A DNA stretch of 64,000 bases from Lonicera japonica (Eukaryota; Streptophyta; Magnoliopsida; Dipsacales; Caprifoliaceae). The DNA is taken from the NCBI GenBank assembly GCA_021464415.1, contig CM038464.1, positions 434,001 to 498,000 on the forward strand, in the 5' to 3' direction. How positions within the stretch are numbered: the first letter of the stretch is position 1; every line of letters begins with the position of its first letter. The position numbers and the translations under genes were made by a program. Shown here one piece after another: positions 1-10,794 of the stretch. The notes beneath the pieces were generated by a model that was not told where the DNA came from, did not search any database, and worked only from the letters and a program-made list of their open reading frames with translations.

Positions 1-119
1 AATTGACGTGAGTAACGTTTTTACAACAGACGAAGTAAGTACATAATACTTTAGTACCATGTAATAACTATTTAATTACAACATAATAACAATTAATATT
101 TGTTGAATTTATTTTGTAG

Positions 120-2595
120 GTATTTCATTCCCGGGAAAATTTAGTTGACTAGGCTCAACGAAAAGGAAGAGAGATTAAAACTATAGTAGTTACCCAAAAA
201 TCTGACCAATGTACTAGTAGAAGGAGGCCACGGGTAGTTTTGGGTTGTGAAAAATGAGGGGTACCTCGTGATAACCAACCACAAAAACATGTACTTAGAA
301 AAAGAGATAGTGCTACGAAGAAGTGCAATTGTCCATTTGTACTACGTGGTTTGAGTATCGGCGCGGATAAATGGAAATTAAAAATAATTTATAGAATTCA
401 TAATCATAAGTTACCGAATACCTTACTTGGGCATCCGTTTGCAGGAAGATTGACGAAAGAGGAGAAGAAATTTGTTGCTAAGATGAGCATTGCTGTGGTG
501 AAACCGAAAGATGTTCTTTGTGGGCTCAAAGCTCGTAATAAAGAAAGTTGGTCCACAATAAGCACAATTTACAATGTTAAGTCGAAGATGAGAGTGCATG
601 CGATGGAGGGGAGGAGTGTCATGCAACAGTTAATGAAGATTCTCGTAGAGAGACATTATGTGTATTGGCATAGAAGTGAAGAATCATCCGATGAAGTTTT
701 AGACTTATTTTGGGCGGAACCTAATTGTATTTTACTGGCTAAGCGTTTTCCCTCCGTGGTTATTGTTCATTGCACGTATAAAACAAACAAGTATAAGATG
801 CCCATATTTGCAATGGTAGGGATTACTTCTACCGGAAAGACATTCTCGATTGTTCATTGTTTTCTATATAAGGAATTGGAGGATAATTATGTTTGGGCCC
901 TTTCAAAGTTAAGGATGTTGTTTGATGCCCATGAACTCCCAAGTGTTTTTTTAACGGATAAAGAGTTTGCATGTATTAATGCCATTCGACAAATCTTTCC
1001 CGAAACTCGTTGCATGCTATGTACGTTCCATATTTCAAATAATGTGGAACAAAATTGTAAAAATCTTTTTCAAAGCGGGTCTGTTTGGCAACTTTTCATT
1101 CGTGATTGGAGTTATTGTATGATGGCAACATCAAGAGAAGAGTTCTTCACTCGATGGGGAGAGTTGAATCAAGATTGAAAAGAGTTTCCAAAAGGCTATT
1201 GAGTACTTGGCACGTAATTGGTATGTTCATAAAGAAGTATTCGTGGTAGCATGGACTAACGAGATAAGACATCGTGGTAATAGAACAACGAATAGAGCCG
1301 AAGGGTCACATGGCAAGTTGAAGAGGCATCTTGAGTCAGGCGAAGGTTCTTTTTCAATTGTTTTTGCCGGGATGGCAAATATGTTACAACTACAAGTTAC
1401 TCAAGTCGAAGCCTCTTTTGAGAGAAGTCTTGGGTCTGTCAAGGTAAGACATCACAGTTAAGATTTCAAAGAACTCAGGGGGAACGTTTCATTGTTTGCT
1501 TTAGACAAAATTAAGATGGAGAAAGATAGGTCAGTCGAAATTGGTTTAGACCCATCTGTATGTGATCACGTTGTTCGTACAGTTTATGGATTGCCTTGTG
1601 CACATGAGTTGTTACAATATGGTCGTGCGAATCGGCCTATTCCCTCGGAGGCTATTGATGAACATTGGCGAAGGCTCATAATCTTACCAAATATAGCTGA
1701 TGAAGAAGATCTTTTCAAAACGGCCGAGATGACTTTATTAAAAAAATTGTTTAATCAATCGACGACGGACGAAAAAAAGGTGATTTTACGGAAATTAAAA
1801 GATCTTGCCACGCCATACATGGCATCACTTAAAGAACCAACTCCAGTCATTCCCAAAGGTAGACCGCTAAAAAGAAAATTGAGTCAAAATGAGAAAAAAC
1901 ATGAATCCTCAACGAAGCAGAATCTCTCGGGTTTTGAGTACGCGAAAACGGGTGATGAGGAAAAAGAATTAACAATTTATGATAAATCTTCTCAAGTGTC
2001 AAAGCCGAAGAAACTAGTCGTAAAGAAGAAGAATGCCGAGTTTGATAGGACGACAAAGTGGGAATTCGAAGCTTATATGCAATACATCCCCACCTTCATG
2101 CATCCATTCATCGCGTCTATAGAAAATGTTCCTGGTGACGGCCATTGTGGGTTTCGATGTATTGCAAAACAAATGGGATGGCATAATGATGATCAGGATT
2201 GGAAGATTGTGATATATGATTTACTAACTGACCTTGGTCGACACAATGATCTCTACGATGCCGTGTGGGGTAATTGGTTTTGCATTGAAAATCGAGCTAG
2301 AATTGATTTTTTTTTACCCAAAGTCGTAGACCCAAAACATTGGATGTGCATGCCTGATGCGGGTTTTATCACAGCATCGACGTACAACTGTATAGTTGTG
2401 TTCTTATCAAATATGGGAAGTCTAACTTTCTTTCCCCACGCCGAGCTGCCAGTGGAGGGTAATGAAGTTCGTGTTATCTGTATTGCACTTGTTTGCGGTA
2501 ACCACTTTGTTAGCGTTACCTTGAAAGATAATGCCCCGCTCCCTATCATTGCTAGCATGTGGAATGTACTTCGAACTCCTGGGGTAGCTGCTTGA
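120..2595 (+). pseudogene. FAR1-type MULE transposase fused to a C-terminal OTU cysteine protease domain, degraded
   Basis: Order of domains: a FAR1-like zinc-binding N terminus (KCNCPF at 321-338, then an HNH motif), a MULE transposase core (CTYKTNKYKMP, FLTDKEF, CTFHI), a SWIM-like zinc motif (GLPCAHEL near 1590-1615) and an OTU domain with GDGHCGF (2136-2156) and a later NHFVSV. OTU proteases use a D/C/H triad, and all three residues are visible here. A probable intron precedes the core (35-119, GTAAGT to TTGTAG). The gene is broken: an in-frame TGA at 255, a TGA at 1176 followed by a frame change, and a TAA at 1459 inside a frame that otherwise continues. The first catalytic Asp expected before CTYKTN is His. 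No ATG fits the N terminus. The product would be a nuclear DNA-binding recombinase with a putative deubiquitinase tail. Plant families joining these domains are known to me only in general terms. Confidence 0.9.
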
Positions 2596-3002
2596 GAGAA
2601 ACTTTTTGCCGATAGACTTCAATTTTATAAAGAATGATATATACCCGATCATAGAATAAAAGACTCACCAATCATAGTCAAAGATTAATGATTGCTCAGA
2701 CTTTTGTTCTTTTTTGTTATGCGTACATGTCGCATAGTAAGTCCTATGTTTTTTTGTGAAGATGGGTACAACTGAAAATGTATATCCGTTATATATCTAA
2801 TTTTTTTGTATAGTTGGCTTTAATTGAAAATGTAAAGCTCGTATAAGTATTTTTGTAAAGTTAGGTTGAATTGAATGTTTCAACATCTTATATGTAACTT
2901 TTGTTATATTAATGAAGTAACAATTATCTCTTATTAATGTGTAAATTAACTCACCTTTCTTCTGATTTGGAAAACATTGCAATGCACTCATTACTCCATT
3001 GC
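2596..3002. other. Non-coding spacer after the FAR1-OTU relic
   Basis: AT-rich sequence between the OTU stop codon and the first minisatellite unit. It contains a loose repeat of GTATAGTTGG/GTAAAGTTAGG-type words and no convincing open frame. It is probably the 3' untranslated region of the transposase gene. Confidence 0.5.
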
Positions 3003-3590
3003 CTTATATTAGGTGAGGCTCTTGCAAGACACTCACTTGTTATGGGGTGAGTGTCTGTGAATACACTCACCTGTCATTAAGTGAGTCTTATTTCAAAACA
3101 CTCCAGTACACTCCAATCTCCATTTTTTTTATATTAGGCGAGGCTCTTGCAAGACACTCACCTGATATGGGGTGAGTGTATGTGAATACACTCACCTGTC
3201 ATTAAGTGAGTCTTATTTCAAAACACTCCAGTATACTCCAATCTTCATTTCCTTATATTAGGCGAGGCTCTTGCAAGACATTTACCTGATATGGGGTGAG
3301 TGTCTGTGAATACACTCACATGTCATTAGGTGAGTCTTATTTCAAAACACTCCAGTACACTCCAATCTCCATTTCCTTATATTAGGCGAGGCTCTTGCAA
3401 GACACTCACCTGATATGGGGTGAGTGTCTGTGAATACACTCACCTGTCATTAGGTGAGTTTTATTTCAAAACACTCCAATACAGTCCAATCTCCATTTCT
3501 TTATATTAGGTGAGGCACTTGCAAGACACTCACCTGATATGGGGTGAGTGTCTGTGAATTCACTCACCTGTCATTAGGTGAGTCAATGAC
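3003..3590. repeat. 124-bp minisatellite, nearly five copies
   Basis: Units start with TTATATTAGG at about 3004, 3129, 3253, 3377 and 3501, a period of 124-125 bp. Each unit holds paired words CACTCACCTGATATGGGGTG and CACTCACCTGTCATTAGGTG, so each is rich in ACTCACC/GGTGAGT inverted pairs. The copies differ by only a few substitutions, which suggests recent expansion. The same motif family recurs in the non-autonomous MULE at 45870-46075. Confidence 0.95.
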
Positions 3591-3940
3591 AGGTTTGGAC
3601 ATCACATATCTGTACTTTTATTATCCCTAGACAATCTAAATTTCAAAAAAACCATCAATGTAAATCAACAATCAAGTAGTGTATCACATCACATATCTAT
3701 ATTTCTATTATCCCTGGACAATCCAGATTTTGAATAAACCATCAATGCAAATCAACAATCAAGTAGTGTATGATGCACCAATAATAAAAACTTCATTAAA
3801 CTAAAACTAGTACCAAAAGAGGTTCATACAAAAATAACCCAAGTTTATAAAATTACATAACGAACTACCAAAAGATGTTCATACAAATTTAACCCAAGTT
3901 TTTTAAAGTATATAACGTACTACCTAAGAGGTTTATAAAA
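3591..3940. repeat. Two further tandem repeats (87-bp and 55-bp units)
   Basis: An 87-bp unit beginning ATCACATATCT is present at 3601 and again at 3688, each copy ending in CAATCAAGTAGTGTAT. Directly after it, a 55-bp unit containing TTCATACAAA and TAACCCAAGTTT occurs at about 3810 and 3865, with a partial third copy to about 3940. Both arrays lie between the minisatellite and the PMD gene tail. Confidence 0.85.
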
Positions 3941-4002
3941 AAAAACAATAAACTTAAGAAGTTCATTGTCTTTAACTTAAACTAGCAAAACACTGTTCAC
4001 TA

Positions 4003-6194
4003 CTACTTCTTTGACTTTTTTCTTGGCGGGGCTTTGGCTCGTCCAGGAGTAGATACTGTTAGCGATAGATCTTGTAATCTTTTTGATCTACGCTCACCCA
4101 TACGATTTTCGTAATCCCCCATTCTTGTAACCTTAAGGATATCATAGACTTTATTAACAATCGCCGACATGTCCTGGCTTTGACCGCCAAAGAGAGCTTC
4201 CTCTACCAGCGATAATGCAGCGTCAACCGCTACTTGCTGCTTAACACGAATTACACCATTAGTACTTAGACATAAACATCAAATAATATAAAAGTATATG
4301 ACTTTGTTAGAGATGGTCGACCTTTACCAACTTGGATTGTGCAACCTCTTGCGTCCCACGCATCCTTCTCGCCGTAGTTCTTTACTCCGAGGGTTGTATG
4401 TATGGATGTGTGATCTTCATGAACCACTCTATGTACTTGGGATCACATTCCCAAGGAAACTTGGCAAGCACAGAATGCAACTGCTCGTTCAATAGATGAT
4501 TGCGCCAATTATCTTGTTGCCAGCGATTCACACTATAAACAAGCTTGTATGCTTGACTTATCTTTCTTCGGGTCACACTTGAGGCTTGAATCATTGGCAT
4601 TGTTAGAATCGTTTGTACTCGTCCAAATTGCCTTAAAACCCGCTCCGGATAATAAGGCTCGACGACATCGAACGATATGATTAACCCAGTATAAAAAGAA
4701 ACCTCATGCAGTGGGTGGACATCTCAATAAATCCTTGTGCGGATCCCAACAGACCTGTTGAGTAAATGGGGCGATCAATTTGTAATAGATAATATATAAT
4801 AAATAAAGCAAAAGGTACGTATTAAAGTAAGAATTTACTTCTATTTCAGTTAAGTCATCTAGTCTCTCCCGTAAGGCTACAATGGTTGTGTCTGTATTGC
4901 CACTGCATTGTTGAGCTTTCCATCTACACATCCGCGGTAATGATTCCTTGTACTCTGTGTTAGGAACCGGGCGTAGGCAATCACTGAAGTGCTCAAATAT
5001 TCATGCCTATATTCATAACAAGACAAAAAATAATAATTAATAGACAATCCATAAGATAAGCAATTGAGAGATTAAGAATAATAATGTACCACTATAAGAG
5101 TCAAACATCCACTTATCGACTTCACTCCGAATCTCGAAGCAAGTCCCAACTACCGGTACGTATGTGCTAGAATGGCCTTCCCCCATGCTATTTCACCCAC
5201 TTTCTTCATATCTTTCAAGGCCCCTAAGTAGTAAATAGACACCTTCGTTTTTGTCTTATCCGGGAAAATGACACATCCCAGCAAGTATAGAAGATATCCT
5301 CTAGCACATTGATCCAACTCCTGCTCCGTCGAATCACTCGTAGCTCGACCCTTACACACTAACTTAATCCAATCTAGCCTCATTATAAAGGCTTTATCAC
5401 ATTCCTTACTCACCTCCTCCTTTGTAACACCCAAACTACTTGCCACCAGGTCAATCGCTATAGAGCTCCCTATGTCTTTTCCTTCTTCCTCGGAATTAAA
5501 ATAAAATCCATCGACCTTAACACCAAGGATGGTTCTCACATCATCCAACGTGATTGTCATCTCACCGAATGGAAGATGAAGGGTGTTCGTGTCGGGCTGC
5601 TATTGCTCAACAAATGCGGAAATAGCAACGTAGTCGAAGCAACGGTAGTTGTGATCTATCAATGGTGATAAACCACTATTTTTTACTTGAATTTACACTG
5701 CATCAACCTCTTTACTCAAATCCCAAGACTTAAACTTTAGCCAGCGAGAACTAGTGTATAATTTCCTAGTTCCTTCCTACATTAATTCAAATAATTAGTA
5801 ACAATTATATACATGTTTACAGAGAGTAATACTTGAATACTTAGATTATATAGAAACTAGAATATTGATTAAGTAAATAAATACCAATTCTCCATGCCAA
5901 ATAGCATATGCAATACGATCCTTAAACATTGTCAAAACACTTTTGTCCACCGGCCCGCCGTCATCTTCTTTAAAAGCAATGCTGGACCCTTCACCTACAT
6001 CATGTACGGGGGACCACTTCTTCGGCTTGGTGCTCCGTTTGGGTTTGACTTGGTGAGTAACCATGGGTATACGGCGAAGAATCACTGACAGGACTTGCTA
6101 ATTCAGTCGGTGTAGCTTTTCCTTTCCCCTTGCGAACGTATTGGCCGTTTTTTCTTTGTTTCTCAGAAGCAGTCATTGGTCTATTCCAAGTCAT
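4003..6194 (-). pseudogene. Plant mobile domain (PMD / MAIN-like) protein gene, degraded
   Basis: Read on the minus strand from an ATG at 6194 (MTWNRPMTAS), the pieces follow the usual order of transposon-borne PMD proteins. First comes a basic N-terminal tail, then SVLTMFKDRIAYAIWHGE (about 5890-5950), an intron (about 5775-5887), LIDHNYRCFDYVAISAFVE (5600-5670), LPFGEMTITLDDVRTILGV (about 5515-5575) and a helical block to 5150. Next are RWKAQQ with an intron at about 4756-4840 and WDPHKD, then CDPKYIEWFMKITHPYI (4382-4440), and a basic tail ending KKSKK with TAG at 4003-4005. The frame is broken by a shift near 6040, stops near 5697 and 5604, and later shifts. PMD proteins are of uncertain biochemical function; transposon copies travel with MULEs and Gypsy elements. 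The gene is convergent with the FAR1-OTU relic, as expected for a two-gene MULE. Confidence 0.9.
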
Positions 6195-7279
6195 GCCTAA
6201 AACAAAGAAATTCAACATTAATAAAATTGGAATATATATGAACAGACTTATAAAGGATAAACATAAGTGTAAGATGACTTAATAATGTAATATGTTACTT
6301 TATGTCTAAGAGATTTTAGTAGATATGCATAGTTCAAAACATAGTTACTAGTACGTGTATATATATGCATGCTAGTTACTAGCTCTTACATTCATAAACT
6401 TATCCTAAAAGTCCCCAAAAAAAATTGGAAGAGAAAAAATAGTAAATAAAATTCAAGTAACCAGGATGATGCACTCGTGTGAAATGCAACCAATGAGGCG
6501 TAGAATAAGCATAAGTTAATTGATTGCGTAATAAGACTGAATTAGTTGATTGTTATGTTTATCTTTTTAGTTGTTTGTGAAAATTAGAGGACCCAATAAG
6601 TTTTTTGATGAGCCTTTTTCTCTTCCACATTGTCTGCTTTCTCAGCAACCAAACAGAGGTCTACTCTTTGTATTTTTATTGTTTTATGTTTCTTAGAAGA
6701 ATCTTATTTTACAACTGTTGATTATGTGAGTTATATATTATGTCCAGTAAAATCAGTACATTCAAAAGTTATTTTCTCTTCAATTTTGGCTGCTTTTTGA
6801 GTAACCAAACAGAAGTCTTCTGAGTATTATATTGGGAGATACTATTGCCAGAGCAATAGTTTGCTGTTAGAGTAAGCTAGCTCATCTTTATTGCCTACAA
6901 ATTGAGACGAAATTGCTCCGGCAAATACCTCTCCGGCATAGCAATAGTATCTCCCATATTATTTTGTTGGATGAAACTTATTCTAGAATTTTGTGCTTTC
7001 TTAGTAGACCTGTTAGTTCTGTTAGTTATGCTAGTTATTATTGAGTTGAGCACCTTCGGCCGGTTGAAGAAAGTACTAAAAGACTGTCGGAAAAAGGAAG
7101 AAAGTACTAAAAGCACTGGGTAATCGTGATGAATAATCAAAATTAATTTATCTCAGTTGTATAGATATCGAAAATACTAAGTTGTCTAATCTCCCCATAT
7201 ATATATATCTAGTATATATGTTTCATAATTCTATCTCTCTTATTTTTCTTGCTAATAGTACTATTGTATTTTATTACAG
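6195..7279. other. AT-rich MULE interior upstream of the captured exons
   Basis: No coding sequence recognised. It includes two similar pyrimidine-rich stretches with CAACCAAACAGAGGTCTACT (about 6645) and a related copy near 6800, and the short inverted-repeat element listed separately. A TTTTATTACAG acceptor closes the stretch at 7279. This may be promoter sequence of the PMD gene plus intron sequence brought in with the captured fragment. Confidence 0.4.
6833..6956. repeat. Small inverted-repeat element (about 124 bp)
   Basis: TGGGAGATACTATTGC at the left is mirrored by GCAATAGTATCTCCCA at the right, with a further internal palindrome ACTATTGC-CAGA-GCAATAGT. It could fold into a hairpin. 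No target-site duplication is obvious. It may be a tiny MITE. Confidence 0.6.
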
Positions 7280-7712
7280 ATAATGAGTGATGATAATCCC
7301 TGCATTACACCAGAGATGGATCCAACACTTACGAAGCAAATACGGGAATGCAATTGGCAGGTTGTGAATGCCACTAATTCTGTAAATTATTTCCACGTAC
7401 TGCGATGTCGGTTAAGTGAGTGTAACTAATTAATTAAATAAATAGTTTATTTTTAAGGTTTAAACAAAATGAATTCATTTTCTCATAATGTTCATCAAAA
7501 AATAATTTCTGGATCACAGATAAACAAGGAGTTTGTAAGCCTGTAATTGTGTTGTCTCCAAAGGCCTTGCTTGGTCACAAAGAGGCAAGTCTAATCTATC
7601 CGAGTTTAATGATGTCCAAGGCCACCCAAGTTTTGATAAACAAGGTGGACTCGAATGACCACTTGGATCTCGAGGAGGGTAACAGATGTTTAATTCTTTG
7701 CTCCGGAAAGGC
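7280..7712 (+). pseudogene. Captured fragment of 2-oxoglutarate dehydrogenase E1 (two exons plus intron)
   Basis: The first exon (7280-7415) reads MSDDNPCITPEMDPTL, then ECNWQVVNATNSVNYFHVL. The second (7520-7712) reads KPVIVLSPKALLGHKEA and, after frame changes, KSNLSEFNDVQGHPSFDKQG, then NDHLDLEEG and LILCSGK. These match consecutive C-terminal segments of plant 2-oxoglutarate dehydrogenase E1, a mitochondrial TCA-cycle enzyme. The intron (7416-7519, GTGAGT to CACAG) is retained, so capture was at the DNA level. At least two frameshifts and a TGA break it, the active-site region is absent, and it cannot encode a working enzyme. It lies just upstream of a second unrelated captured fragment, the pattern of a Pack-MULE. 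Confidence 0.9.
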
Positions 7713-7997
7713 CGGTGTGCAATAGTCCTTTTGTTCTTTTTTATTTTTCGAAAGGGAAGTCAAAAATCTAAAATTTGATTAGAGTCATGTTATGACTAAT
7801 ATTCTTCAACTTTCCTTGTTATAATACTAATACCTTGAATTATTGTAAGCCCGTTATTGTCTATGTATGACCTTAGATAAGTCGTTCAAGCTAAGAGCCG
7901 TCTGTGCTGTAATGTTTTTAAATTATCAATGAAAGAAATACTAATGTTCCTTAATCATACTGAAGTTTATTATAATTCTTATTTGCCATGTATGTAG

Positions 7998-8324
7998 GCT
8001 GAAGATACATTGTCGGTTTACTTGGAATACGTGTCTGGTGGTTCGATCCACAAATTGCTTCAAGAATATGGTTCCTTTAGGGAGCCTGTTATGTAAAACT
8101 ACACAAGGCAGATTCTATCGGGGCTTGCTTACTTACACGGAAGAAATACAGTGCACAGGTAACTATTTGGCGATGTGGTTATGGTTGGTATAGTATTATT
8201 CCATTATAATTCTGCTGCTTTATAAAGCAAAATGCACCTTTTTGGCAGGGATATTAAAGGGGCAAATATATTGGTAGATCCCAATGGTGAAATCAAGCTT
8301 GCAGACTTCGGTATGGCGAAACAC
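7998..8324 (+). pseudogene. Captured fragment of a YODA-type MAPKKK kinase domain (two exons plus intron)
   Basis: Exon one (7998-8158) reads YLEYVSGGSIHKLLQEYG, then NYTRQILSGLAYLHGRNTVH. The intron (8159-8248) is GT-AG. Exon two (8249-8324) reads RDIKGANILVDPNGEIKLAD and FGMAKH, then a GTATGT donor. This is the hinge, catalytic HRDIK loop and DFG motif of a plant MEKK/YODA-class kinase. The ATP-binding P-loop and the C-lobe are missing, and a TAA at about 8094 replaces the codon before NYTRQ. Splice sites are intact, so chimeric transcripts are conceivable, but no active kinase. The fragment is on the same strand as the dehydrogenase piece, 286 bp downstream of it. Confidence 0.93.
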
Positions 8325-9002
8325 GTATGTATATCTCATTGTAGCCCTTTTGATAAGAAGTTTTATTCTATATTTCTATCATGCTGACAGCCCGTTTGTT
8401 TGGGACAAAGTTTGAACTTGAGGAAGATGGAAAAATAGTTCCCTTTCACACCAAACAGCACCCAAGAGAACTTAAGAAGAGTTAAAGTTATATCGTAATT
8501 GTAATTTGCGCAAATGATTCTAAGTAGTAAACATACATCATAAAACTTGATTTTTTTTTGTAAATTTGTCATAACCCCATATAAATAATAATCATTCAAA
8601 AGTTCTTTACTCGTTCTACAACCACCAAACATTAAACGTACCAGATAGAAAAAATAATTCCAACATTAAACCAAAAATACTTAATAAGCTTCGAATCCCT
8701 AATTGTGAAAATTGAAATTGTTAAAGCCCAAACTTCAAGAGGAGCCGGATAAATGAATGGAGATACACACAGAGTAAAATTAAGACAAGCTAAGAATCCA
8801 AACACCTTTATTAATAATTAATTAATATTTATTAGAAGCCCTAAATTAATTACAAAGAATAATAGATGGAGGAGTGTACACTGAGGAATAAATGGGGCAA
8901 ACGTACCAGAGAGAGAAGCAGAATGATGGAGTGTGCTACGGTGGTGCTGGTCGACGGAATGTGTGAGCACAATGAAAGCCAAAAGAACGAGAGATATAGA
9001 GA

Positions 9003-9037
<35 letters not shown>

Positions 9038-9224
9038 CTGGAGAAAGGGTTTTGGGTAAAATGGGTTTTGGAGGGATAGAGAGAGACGGAGTGAAAATAG
9101 TGGGAGGAGAGGGTTTTTATCTGTCGCTACTGGCCGTCGTTCAGCGCAGCGCGAAGGTGAGAGCTGCGGGAGAAGGTGAGAGATGCGAAAGAAGGAAGAC
9201 GAGCGGGAGAGACGAGCGGGAGTC
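8325..9224. other. MULE interior between the kinase fragment and the right terminus
   Basis: AT-rich to about 8860, then purine-rich, with GT and GA dinucleotide runs at 9001-9037 and repeated words GACGAGCGGGAGAGACGAGC near 9195. The last part, including GCGGGAGAAGGTGAGA, is shared with the 46-kb MULE, where it also lies just inside the right terminus. No gene is supported. Confidence 0.6.
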
Positions 9225-9372
9225 TTGTGTTAAGTAATTTTATTTGTAATTAAGGTATGTATTAACTTTTAATTGGGTGGTGGGTGTTTGGGACTAAAAA
9301 TTGGTATGTGGGGGGGTGTTTGTGACAATGGTGGTGTTTGTGACAAAAATGAGGGGTGTAAATAATAGCCCC
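9225..9372 (-). repeat. Right terminal region of the MULE
   Basis: The segment from AAGTAATTTTATTTGTAATT through GGGTGGTGGGTGTTTG to GGGGTGTAAATAATAGCCCC matches 46127-46250 nearly base for base, and its outer part is the reverse complement of the left end at 45180. It contains two GTGTTTGTGACA words in tandem. The 9-bp flank ATTTCTTAA follows; its partner is outside the window. Confidence 0.85.
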
Positions 9373-10790
9373 ATTTCTTAATAAAGATCAGTTTATTTGT
9401 ATATTGCACAAATCAACATGTTTTACAATTGTTTTAGAATTAATAATAATAATAATAATATAATAATAATAATAATAAAATAAAATTCTTTTTGAATTTA
9501 TGTTTTTTATTAATTTGAAACATATAGTGTAAATTATATAAAATTGATAGTCTCACAATATAAATGTATCTCTCTTTGCTTTGGGAAACCCCCACTATTT
9601 TCATTGGCAATCTATTATCATCAAAATAAATAAAATTAAGGTTGGCCAAAAATGTAAAAGTAGTCCTCAACAGATAATCAACCTGTTTAGACATATTTAT
9701 CAAATAAGAGAATGGGAAGAAATACCTAAAGCGATGGGAAAAAATCCACAAAGAATATGACACTAACTCGGTGAAAGTAGCTTTTAAAAAAGAGCTTAAT
9801 CCCTAAACAAACATTATTATTGAACTTGTTTAGAATTTAATACAACACTAACCTGCTGGAAGTAGCTTCTTAAAAAATAGCTTATTTTTTGCAAACCTTC
9901 GATTACAATCAAAGAGCTAAAAGAATATACCAACACACCCACCAGGCTTATGAGGCCTCTTGTCTGCAATGGCTAAGGTTGACACACTCTTCTCATTAGT
10001 AGTATCACTCATCTCTCCACAAAATGCAAATGCTCTTAAAGCCCCTCAATCAATTCTTGAGCTTTTGATTCTAAATACAATAAATGAAATCCCCTTTAAA
10101 ATGCAGCAAAAGTACACAACATAGGCCAGCAAATATTCATTATTTGTCCCAAAAAAAAATTCTTTGACAAAAATGAATAACACAGATGGAGGGAATCTCC
10201 CCAAAACTATGCAATTGTCTCATAATATAAGAAAACAAAACTTATTTTCATTTTGAATTTCTGTTTTTATTAAAAAAATACTATCAAAATGAGCATTATT
10301 AGTTTGAAACATATAACGTAATTACATATATATATATATATATATATGTCTCTTTGCTTTGTTTTTGTCACTTGTACTTTACAATTTACTCTTTTTTCGA
10401 TTTTGTTAGCTCTTCTTTTTCTTTTGGTTGTGAGACCATTGTGAAATTAACTGTGTTCACTAGGAGTAAACCAAGTTTTGGTTTGTTTTGTAACTAAAGT
10501 CTACCTTATTCAATACTATAGTATACCAAGTTGAATATAAATTTTTAAAGGCATAAAATCAAGATACATTCATTGAATATAAAATATAATTATTGATATA
10601 CAAGGGGAATATATCATTTACACTATGAATCATTATAATATTAGTGTAAAAAAAAACTTTAGCATGCAAGCCATATAAATTTCTCATCTACAAAAAAAAA
10701 CGAAGTTAAAGATGATCTAATCATAACCCCTATACAATGTAACAAAAAAATATTGAAATTTACACTGTATCCAAAAAAGGATGTTAACTT
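9373..10790. other. Intergenic AT-rich sequence with an imperfect direct repeat
   Basis: Holds an AAT microsatellite (9439-9480), an AT run (10325-10347) and an imperfect direct repeat. A stretch running from TTTGAATTTATG through TTTGAAACATATAGTG to TCTCTTTGCTTT (about 9490-9580) recurs at about 10250-10360. No gene seen. Confidence 0.5.
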
Positions 10791-10794
10791 CAAA

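Larger units (their letters stand above)
1..9372 (+). mobile_element. Right portion of a large Mutator-like element (composite Pack-MULE), left end outside the window
   Basis: The right end is a terminal repeat finishing in AATAATAGCCCC at 9372. Read inward it begins GGGGCTATTATTTACACCCC, and the same terminus bounds a complete 1.07-kb element at 45180-46250. Inside are a FAR1/OTU transposase relic (+), a PMD gene relic (-), minisatellites and two captured host gene fragments. FAR1-type transposases and PMD genes are both known MULE cargo, so one element is the simplest reading. No left terminus of this family was found between 1 and 9200, so the left end should lie upstream of the window. 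It remains possible that two MULE relics are juxtaposed and only the distal part belongs to the 9372 terminus. Confidence 0.7.

Noticed and set aside
3003..3590. Regularly repeated array that might suggest a CRISPR
   Set aside because: Units are 124 bp of continuous repeat without unique spacers, in a plant genome and inside a transposon; it is a minisatellite.
9052..9237. 61-codon open frame near the MULE right end
   Set aside because: Purine-rich subterminal MULE sequence; composition alone keeps the frame open.
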